Shown one piece after another: positions 57,984-64,000 of a stretch of DNA of 64,000 nt. Position 1 is the first letter of the stretch, and every line of letters starts with the position of its first letter. The notes under the pieces are model-generated. The model made no database searches. It was not told the DNA's origin and saw only the letters and a list, made by a program, of their open reading frames with translations. Position numbers and translations under genes: made by a program. Source of the DNA: an uncultured Bacteroidota bacterium (GTDB lineage: Bacteria; Bacteroidota; Bacteroidia; Flavobacteriales; Flavobacteriaceae); assembly GCA_902546725.1 (NCBI GenBank), contig CACCLB010000001.1, forward strand, positions 62,001 through 126,000, read 5' to 3'.

Positions 57984-59450
57984 ATGAAGTTTTCAGTAAA
58001 ACAGAAATTAAATATTCTAAGTATCCTTTTGATTTCAATCTCGAGTTGTACTTCAGTTGAAGAACCGCTAACAGCTGAAGGTCCAGTTCCTAACGAGTAT
58101 CAATTGGCTTGGCAAGAATTGGAGTATTACGCTTTTATTCATTTTAATATGAACACCTTTACCAATAAAGAATGGGGTTATGGTGATGAGCAGCCTTCTC
58201 AATTTAACCCAACTGAATTGGACACCCGCCAATGGGCAAGAGTGGCTAAAGAGTCGGGAATGAAGGGAATTATAATTACCGCCAAACATCACGATGGATT
58301 TTGCTTATGGCCCAGTAAGTTCACAGAGCATTCAGTTAAAAATTCTCCATGGAGAGAAGGTAAGGGAGACTTGATTCGAGAATTGTCTGAAGCTTGTAAG
58401 GAATACGGATTGAAATTTGGTGTTTATTTGTCACCCTGGGATCGAAATCATCCCGCATACGGATCGGCCGAGTACATCACCTATTTCCGCAACCAATTAA
58501 GAGAGTTGTTGACCCAATACGGAGATATTTTTGAGGTATGGTTTGACGGTGCCAACGGAGGAGATGGATATTATGGAGGAGCAAATGAGGAACGCAGAGT
58601 AGATAAAAAGTCTTATTACGATTGGCCCACAACTATTGAAATGGTTCGTAGGCTTCAACCTCAAGCAGTAATTTTTAGTGATGCAGGTCCAGATATACGC
58701 TGGGTTGGAAACGAAAAAGGATATGCCAATGAAACAACTTGGTCACCGATTTATCGCGACAGCGTCTATGCTGGTATGCCTGATTTTCAACGTTTTGCTG
58801 CAGGACAGGAAAACGGAACCCATTGGGTGCCAACAGAAACAGATGTATCTATTCGTCCCGGATGGTATTACCACCCAGAACAAGACAATCAAGTCAAATC
58901 ACTTTCTAAACTTGTGGATATTTATTACAATTCAGTTGGGCTAAACAGTTCGTTATTGCTGAACCTTCCTGTTGACACCCGCGGTCTAGTTCACGAAAAT
59001 GAAGTGGCTAATCTCAAGGCTTTGGCTGAATTTTTAAAGGAGACCTTTGCTGTCAACTATGCTAAAGGGCTGCAGCTTAAAACCAGCACAACGGCAAAAG
59101 GCTATAGTAATACGGCCTTGTTAGATGACGATTTAAAAAGCTATTGGGTTTCTCAATCTAAGGATCCATCACCAACAATCGAACTCCTGCTTGAAAAGCC
59201 CGTTGAGGTAAACACGTTTATGATTCAAGAATACCTACCCTTGGGTCAGCGGATCAAGTCTTTTAGCTTAGAGGTTTTAAGCAATGGAGCATGGGAAAAG
59301 GTGTATGAGGGTTCTACCATCGGAAATAAGCGGCTGGTTCGTTTTGACACCCAAGCAGTCGAAGGAATTCGATTTACAGTCACAGATACGAAAGATCGAG
59401 CAGTTTTTTCCAATATGGGATTGTTTAAAGCACCTAAATTAAATGAGTAA
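57984..59450 (+). CDS. Alpha-L-fucosidase (GH29) with C-terminal discoidin-like region
   Basis: WQELEYYAFIHFNMNTFTNKEWGYG, MKGIIITAKHHDGFCLWPSKFTEHSVKNSPW, FGVYLSPWDRNHPAYGS, EVWFDGANGGDGYYGG. Confidence 0.92.
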   Translation: MKFSVKQKLNILSILLISISSCTSVEEPLTAEGPVPNEYQLAWQELEYYAFIHFNMNTFTNKEWGYGDEQPSQFNPTELDTRQWARVAKESGMKGIIITAKHHDGFCLWPSKFTEHSVKNSPWREGKGDLIRELSEACKEYGLKFGVYLSPWDRNHPAYGSAEYITYFRNQLRELLTQYGDIFEVWFDGANGGDGYYGGANEERRVDKKSYYDWPTTIEMVRRLQPQAVIFSDAGPDIRWVGNEKGYANETTWSPIYRDSVYAGMPDFQRFAAGQENGTHWVPTETDVSIRPGWYYHPEQDNQVKSLSKLVDIYYNSVGLNSSLLLNLPVDTRGLVHENEVANLKALAEFLKETFAVNYAKGLQLKTSTTAKGYSNTALLDDDLKSYWVSQSKDPSPTIELLLEKPVEVNTFMIQEYLPLGQRIKSFSLEVLSNGAWEKVYEGSTIGNKRLVRFDTQAVEGIRFTVTDTKDRAVFSNMGLFKAPKLNE

Positions 59451-60993
59451 TATGTTCAGATATTTTTTATTTTTTTCATTTTTAATAAGTTTTTTTATTG
59501 CTTGTGTAACTCCAAAGCAAGAGGCACCACCCAATATTGTGCTGTTTTTTGTTGACGATATGGGTTGGCAAGATACCTCGGTTCCTTTTTGGAATCAGGT
59601 CACAGCTTTTAATGAAATTTATCAAACCCCTAATATGGAGCGTTTGGCAGCAAAAGGAGTCAAATTTACCAATGCTTATGCAACTCCCGTTTGCTCTCCA
59701 ACACGAGTAAGTTTGATGACGGGCATGAACGCCGCCAGACATCGGGTTACCAATTGGACGTTAAGACCTGATCAAAAGCAACCGATGGAACTCAATCATC
59801 CCAGTTTGAGTTTTCCAGATTGGAATTTTAATGGTATCGGTTTAGATCCATCTACACCAAATGCAGCTTATGCAAAACCCCTTCCACAACTATTGTCTGA
59901 AAAGGGATATTATACCATACATGCAGGTAAAGCCCATTTTGGAGCCATTGGCTACCCGTCTTCCAATCCAATCAATTTGGGATTTGACATTAATATTGCA
60001 GGCCATGCAGCTGGAGCACCAGAAAGTTATCTAGGTAGAGATAATTTTGGAAATGGAAAGCCCGGTAAAGAAGTTTGGGCCGTTCCTGGTTTGGAAAAAT
60101 ACCACGGTGAAGATATCTTTTTGACAGAAGCTCTCACCAAAGAAGTACTCCAAGCTGTGAGTGAGCCAGTAGAAAATAAGCAGCCTTTTTTTCTGTACTT
60201 TGCACTCTACGGGATTCACACACCTTTAATGGCAAATGACCGTTTTGTGGAACCCTATCGCAAAAGGGGTATGGAGGAACCTGAGGTACGATATGCTTCC
60301 ATGATTGAAAGTATGGATGAAGCTTTAGGAGGGGTGCTCGATTATCTCGAAGCCAATAAACTCGAAAACAATACTGTCATCTTGTTTATGTCTGACAATG
60401 GGGGACTTAGTGCTGTGGCAAGAGGGGTTGAAAAACACACCCATAATCTTCCTTTGAAAAGTGGAAAAGGTTCGATATATGAAGGAGGGATACGTGTACC
60501 CATGCTGGCTTATTGGCCAAATAAAACTCCTGTCAATGCAATTAATCCCACTCCCCTAATTATTGAAGATTTTTTCCCGTCTATTTTGGAAATTGCTAAA
60601 GTGAATGACGATTCCTTACCTCAAATTGTAGATGGACAGAGTTTTGTTCCATTGCTCGTAAACAAGTCTGAGGAAGCAATCAACCGCCCACTATTTTGGC
60701 ATTATCCAAATGAATGGGGTCCAGAGGGACCGGGTATAGGGAGTTATAGTGCTGTTCGAGAAGGAGATTGGAAGTTGATTTACTTCCACACTGACCAGAG
60801 CTTGGAGCTGTACAATTTAAAAGACGATATCCAAGAGAACAATAATCTAGTCGAATCAAATGCTGAGAAAACAAAGGAACTGGTGACAGTTTTAACAGCT
60901 CACCTACAAGCAGTAAATGCTCAAATGCCAGCAGATAAAATCACTGGAGAAATCGTACCTTGGCCAAAGACTATATTGAACGCAAAAAAATGA
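59443..60993 (+). CDS. Type I sulfatase
   Basis: NIVLFFVDDMGWQDTSVPFW; ATPVCSPTRVSLMTGMNA (CxPTR motif); LFMSDNGGLSAV. Confidence 0.95.
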   Translation: MSNMFRYFLFFSFLISFFIACVTPKQEAPPNIVLFFVDDMGWQDTSVPFWNQVTAFNEIYQTPNMERLAAKGVKFTNAYATPVCSPTRVSLMTGMNAARHRVTNWTLRPDQKQPMELNHPSLSFPDWNFNGIGLDPSTPNAAYAKPLPQLLSEKGYYTIHAGKAHFGAIGYPSSNPINLGFDINIAGHAAGAPESYLGRDNFGNGKPGKEVWAVPGLEKYHGEDIFLTEALTKEVLQAVSEPVENKQPFFLYFALYGIHTPLMANDRFVEPYRKRGMEEPEVRYASMIESMDEALGGVLDYLEANKLENNTVILFMSDNGGLSAVARGVEKHTHNLPLKSGKGSIYEGGIRVPMLAYWPNKTPVNAINPTPLIIEDFFPSILEIAKVNDDSLPQIVDGQSFVPLLVNKSEEAINRPLFWHYPNEWGPEGPGIGSYSAVREGDWKLIYFHTDQSLELYNLKDDIQENNNLVESNAEKTKELVTVLTAHLQAVNAQMPADKITGEIVPWPKTILNAKK

Positions 60994-61220
60994 ATTCCTT
61001 TTTAAAGTCTAAATTATTTACTCCACTACTACTTTCATTAACCCTTGGTCTAGCACCTTTTACCCCCGAACCTCATTTGGCAGGGAAAATACGTTGGGTT
61101 ATGGGAGGAGGAGTAGGGATGTCTACCATGGATGTTTTTGATCTTGTTCTTCACGGAGCTCCTTGGATTTGGTTAGTCTATACTTTAGGAACAAGTTTAA
61201 AGACTTCTGCGAAAATATAA
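60990..61220 (+). CDS. Small membrane protein, unknown
   Basis: MNSFLKSKLFTPLLLSLTLGLAPFTPEPHLAGKIRWVMGGG; ATGA overlap with sulfatase stop. Confidence 0.55.
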   Translation: MNSFLKSKLFTPLLLSLTLGLAPFTPEPHLAGKIRWVMGGGVGMSTMDVFDLVLHGAPWIWLVYTLGTSLKTSAKI

Positions 61221-61251
61221 GTAAATTAGATTCAACTAAAAAAGTAGAATT

Positions 61252-61443
61252 ATGGCAACTTACGAATGTGCATCATGTGGAATGGCGGTTAATGCAAGCT
61301 GTGCTAAATGTGAACAACCACTTGAAAACGATCACCTAACACTTGACGATGGCAGTATTGTTCAAATTTCAATTTGTAGAAATTGTGAAGGTAAAATCAA
61401 ATCACCACAGTGTTGTGGTGCTGATATGAGTTGCGAGGTATAA
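61252..61443 (+). CDS. Small Cys-rich zinc-ribbon-like protein
   Basis: YECASCGMAVNASCAKCEQPL..ISICRNCEGKIKSPQCCGADMSCEV: multiple CxxC pairs. Confidence 0.6.
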   Translation: MATYECASCGMAVNASCAKCEQPLENDHLTLDDGSIVQISICRNCEGKIKSPQCCGADMSCEV

Positions 61444-61460
61444 ATTACTTTTAGAGGGTA

Positions 61461-61757
61461 TTATCCCATCAAGGACTGGACTTTCATCGCCAATCCCATA
61501 TCTCCAGTAATTTTTATTTGACCTCCCATTACGGCCATCATTGGATTGATATCTCCATCTCTTAGTTTTTGAAGGACCTCAGCTGTTAGGCTGATGGTAC
61601 AATCAGCTTCCCCGTTTGAGGCAGTCACCGTATTAGTTTCTCCAGTACCGTCAATTAAAATCCCCTGACCGTCAACTTCAAATTTAATTGAACCACCAAT
61701 AGGGGCTGCAGTTGAAGCGCGTTTTTCAAATTGGGAAATCATGTTTTCTAGACTCAT
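61461..61757 (-). CDS. SCP2 sterol-binding domain protein
   Basis: GGSIKFEVDGQGILIDGTGETNTVTASNGEADCTISLTAEVLQKLRDGDINPMMAVMGGQIKITGDMGLAMKVQSLM. Confidence 0.9.
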   Translation of the reverse strand: MSLENMISQFEKRASTAAPIGGSIKFEVDGQGILIDGTGETNTVTASNGEADCTISLTAEVLQKLRDGDINPMMAVMGGQIKITGDMGLAMKVQSLMG

Positions 61758-61783
61758 AATATTGTTTTTTTAAAAGTAAAAAT

Positions 61784-61808
61784 AAAAAATGACACCGTGT
61801 CATTTTTT
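61784..61808. promoter_or_regulatory. 25-nt perfect palindrome AAAAAATGACACCGTGTCATTTTTT between SCP2 and fadB-like genes
   Basis: Core identical to 13341-13353. Confidence 0.75.
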
Positions 61809-61839
61809 TAATTAAATTTAAAGATTCAAAATCTACAAT

Positions 61840-64000
61840 ATGAATTATCGATTGAAAAAAGTAGCCGTTTTAGGATCAGGAGTAATGGGCTCTGGAATAG
61901 CTTGCCATCTAGCAAATGTTGGTATGGAGGTATTGATGTTGGATATAGTCACCCCCAATCTTAGTGACAGTGACTCCAAAGACAGTACACTTAGAAATAA
62001 GTTAGTCAACACAGCTTTACAAAAAACAATTAAATCCAAACCGGCTCCATTATACCACAGTTCATTTGCTTCGCGAATTCAAACCGGTAATTTTGAAGAT
62101 CACTTTGAAAAGATCACCGAGTCTGACTGGATTATAGAGGTAGTAGTAGAAAACCTTAAAATCAAAAAGCAGATTTTTGAAAAAGTAGATCAGTACCGAA
62201 AAAAGGGGAGTTTGATCAGTACCAACACTTCAAGTATTCCCATTCACTTATTAGCAGAAGGACGTTCAGATGATTTTAAAAGCTGTTTTAGCGGAACTCA
62301 TTTCTTTAACCCTGCACGTTATTTAAGATTGCTAGAGGTCATTCCAATCGCTGAAACCAAAACAGAGGTTGTTGATTTCTTTATGGAGTTTGGAAAGGTG
62401 ACTCTCGGAAAGCAAACAGTTCTTTGTAAAGATACGCCTGCTTTTATTGGGAATCGTATAGGGGTGATGTCGGGTACGGAAATGACATTACTCACAGATA
62501 AATACGATTTCAAAATCGAAGAGGTCGATGCCATGACGGGTTCCTTAATCGGTCGTCCAAATACTGCAACCTTTCGTTTACAGGATTTAGTTGGTTTGGA
62601 TACAGGGGATAATGTGACTCGTTTTGTATCAGCAAATGTCCAAGGAGACGACTATATCGATCAACTTAAAAATCGACCTGAGCCCAAGTTTGTAAAGTTT
62701 CTTTTGGACAACAAATTCCTTGGAAATAAAACAGGGAAAGGATTTTATGAAAAGACCTCGGAGAAAGATGAAAAGGGAAAAACCATCATCAATGCACTCA
62801 ATCTTAAGACCCTGACCTATGAAGCTGCCATACGACCCAAAATGGAGCTTGTAAAAACAGCAAAGGGAATGGAGTTGATGGATAAAAGACTGCAATACCT
62901 CGTTGAAGGTGATACCAAAGGGCAGCAATTTTTTGCAGAATATTTCGGCCAATTATTTGGTTATTCAGCGGCTCGAGTTCCAGAAATATCCGATCAATAC
63001 TATCCTGTAGACGATGCCATGCGCACCGGTTATTTTTGGGATTATGGACCTTTTGAATATTGGGATCTGATGGGATTTGAATTGGGAGTAAATCTAATTG
63101 AAAAAGTGGGTGCGGTTGTTCCCACTTGGATTACAGAAATGAAAGCGAATGGGAATTCTCAGTTCTACAAATTTGAAGGAGGCAAGAAAAAATTCTATAA
63201 CATTGAAACTAAAAAATACGAAGCTGTTCCTGGAACAGAAGCCTTTGTACTTTTGGACAGTTTTAGATCCCAATCCCCACTGGTAAAAAACAGCGAATGT
63301 GTTGTTCACGATATAGGTGAGGGTGTTCTTTGTTTAGAATTTACTGGTAAAAGCAACTCTATAGGCGAAGGGGTTGGTAAAGCATTATTGGAAACCATTC
63401 AATTGGTTGAAGAAGGGAATTGGAAAGGCTTGGTTATCGGAAACAACGCCAAACAATTTTCTGTAGGAGCCAATTTGATGAATATCGGCATGTTTGCAAT
63501 GCAAAAACAGTTTGATGTTTTAGAACGCTTTGTAGATGATTTTCAGCAGATCAATATGAAAATACGCACCTCTAAATTTCCTGTAGTTGTTGCTACTCAG
63601 GGCTATGTCTTCGGAGGAGGATGTGAAATAGCCATGCACTGCGACGCTGGAATTTACGCAGCAGAATCTTATATAGGTTTGGTTGAAGTTGGAGTAGGAC
63701 TTCTTCCGGGAGGTGGAGGAACTAAAGAATTTGCTCTTCGAGCCTCAGATGATTTTTTTGAAGGAGATGTACAATCACCCACTCTGATCAATTACTTTAA
63801 ATCCATAGCTACTGCAGCCGTTTCTACTTCAGCACATGAAGCCTTTGATTTAAAATACCTCAGAAAAGAAAGAGACGAGGTTTGTGTCAATACTCCAATG
63901 AATATTGGTCTGGCGAAAGCCAAAGTATTGGATTTGGCTCAAAATTATATTGCACCTTCCGCAAGGGAGGACGTACAGGTTTTAGGAAGAGCAGGAATGA
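61840..64000 (+). CDS. 3-hydroxyacyl-CoA dehydrogenase / enoyl-CoA hydratase (FadB-like), runs off right edge
   Basis: Hand-translated (absent from ORF track because no stop in window): MNYRLKKVAVLGSGVMGSGIACHLANVGMEVLMLDI..GTHFFNPARYLRLLEVIP..KDTPAFIGNRIG; later the crotonase motif GYVFGGGCEIAMHCD. Confidence 0.92.
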   Translation, partial: MNYRLKKVAVLGSGVMGSGIACHLANVGMEVLMLDIVTPNLSDSDSKDSTLRNKLVNTALQKTIKSKPAPLYHSSFASRIQTGNFEDHFEKITESDWIIEVVVENLKIKKQIFEKVDQYRKKGSLISTNTSSIPIHLLAEGRSDDFKSCFSGTHFFNPARYLRLLEVIPIAETKTEVVDFFMEFGKVTLGKQTVLCKDTPAFIGNRIGVMSGTEMTLLTDKYDFKIEEVDAMTGSLIGRPNTATFRLQDLVGLDTGDNVTRFVSANVQGDDYIDQLKNRPEPKFVKFLLDNKFLGNKTGKGFYEKTSEKDEKGKTIINALNLKTLTYEAAIRPKMELVKTAKGMELMDKRLQYLVEGDTKGQQFFAEYFGQLFGYSAARVPEISDQYYPVDDAMRTGYFWDYGPFEYWDLMGFELGVNLIEKVGAVVPTWITEMKANGNSQFYKFEGGKKKFYNIETKKYEAVPGTEAFVLLDSFRSQSPLVKNSECVVHDIGEGVLCLEFTGKSNSIGEGVGKALLETIQLVEEGNWKGLVIGNNAKQFSVGANLMNIGMFAMQKQFDVLERFVDDFQQINMKIRTSKFPVVVATQGYVFGGGCEIAMHCDAGIYAAESYIGLVEVGVGLLPGGGGTKEFALRASDDFFEGDVQSPTLINYFKSIATAAVSTSAHEAFDLKYLRKERDEVCVNTPMNIGLAKAKVLDLAQNYIAPSAREDVQVLGRAGM

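Noticed and set aside
61845-63309. Several minus-strand ORFs (61845, 62319, 62629, 63094)
   Set aside because: All antisense to the fadB-like gene, which is missing from the ORF track only because its stop lies outside the window.
1-64000. CRISPR arrays, toxin-antitoxin, restriction-modification or retron-like systems
   Set aside because: No regularly spaced repeats, cas genes, RT, methylase or recognisable toxin-antitoxin pair found on reading the window and the ORF list.

Overview
The window looks like chromosomal DNA from a marine Flavobacteriia/Bacteroidetes-type bacterium: TAnnTTTG-type -7 promoters, two TonB receptors, GH29/sulfatase/DUF1080 genes. From left to right: (i) 0-4.7 kb, an AT-rich surface polysaccharide locus (Wzy-like polymerase, glycosyltransferases, FkbM methyltransferase). 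(ii) 4.8-6.5 kb, a decayed mobile-element remnant: a small cargo-like gene, a tyrosine integrase with an in-frame stop and a probable frameshift, and a 5'-truncated SGNH hydrolase at its edge. (iii) 7-13.3 kb, a xylose cluster (TIM-barrel epimerase, FMN alpha-hydroxy-acid oxidase, xylB, xylA) followed by a formylglycine-generating enzyme. (iv) 13.4-23.4 kb, etfBA, a DUF1080 lipoprotein, two TonB receptors, a Rieske protein and a YhhN-like pseudogene. (v) 23.4-38.3 kb, a housekeeping block (rimM, rpsP, tig, clpP, clpX, GH3-family protein, pseudouridine synthase, queuosine transporter, sppA, folK-dNK fusion, TrmH-like methyltransferase, mutS) that includes a candidate structured ncRNA between rpsP and tig. 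(vi) 38.4-42.3 kb, a tRNA-Gly/tRNA-Leu cluster whose tRNA-Leu 3' end is duplicated 3.66 kb downstream, marking a small tRNA-targeted island with a PlsC-SGNH fusion protein and a GH5-like enzyme. (vii) 42.4-64 kb, a malonate module (MatB/ACSF3-like, MadL, MadM), a fucose/sulfate/sialic-acid glycan cluster with a frameshifted sialidase, and a beta-oxidation gene running off the right edge. The strongest unexplained signals are the att-like duplication at tRNA-Leu, the probable 6S-like RNA, a palindromic operator shared by etfBA and the fadB-like gene (TGACACCGTGTCA), and the linkage of a secreted M20 amidohydrolase to the malonate genes. All family assignments come from motif and sequence recognition; no searches were run.
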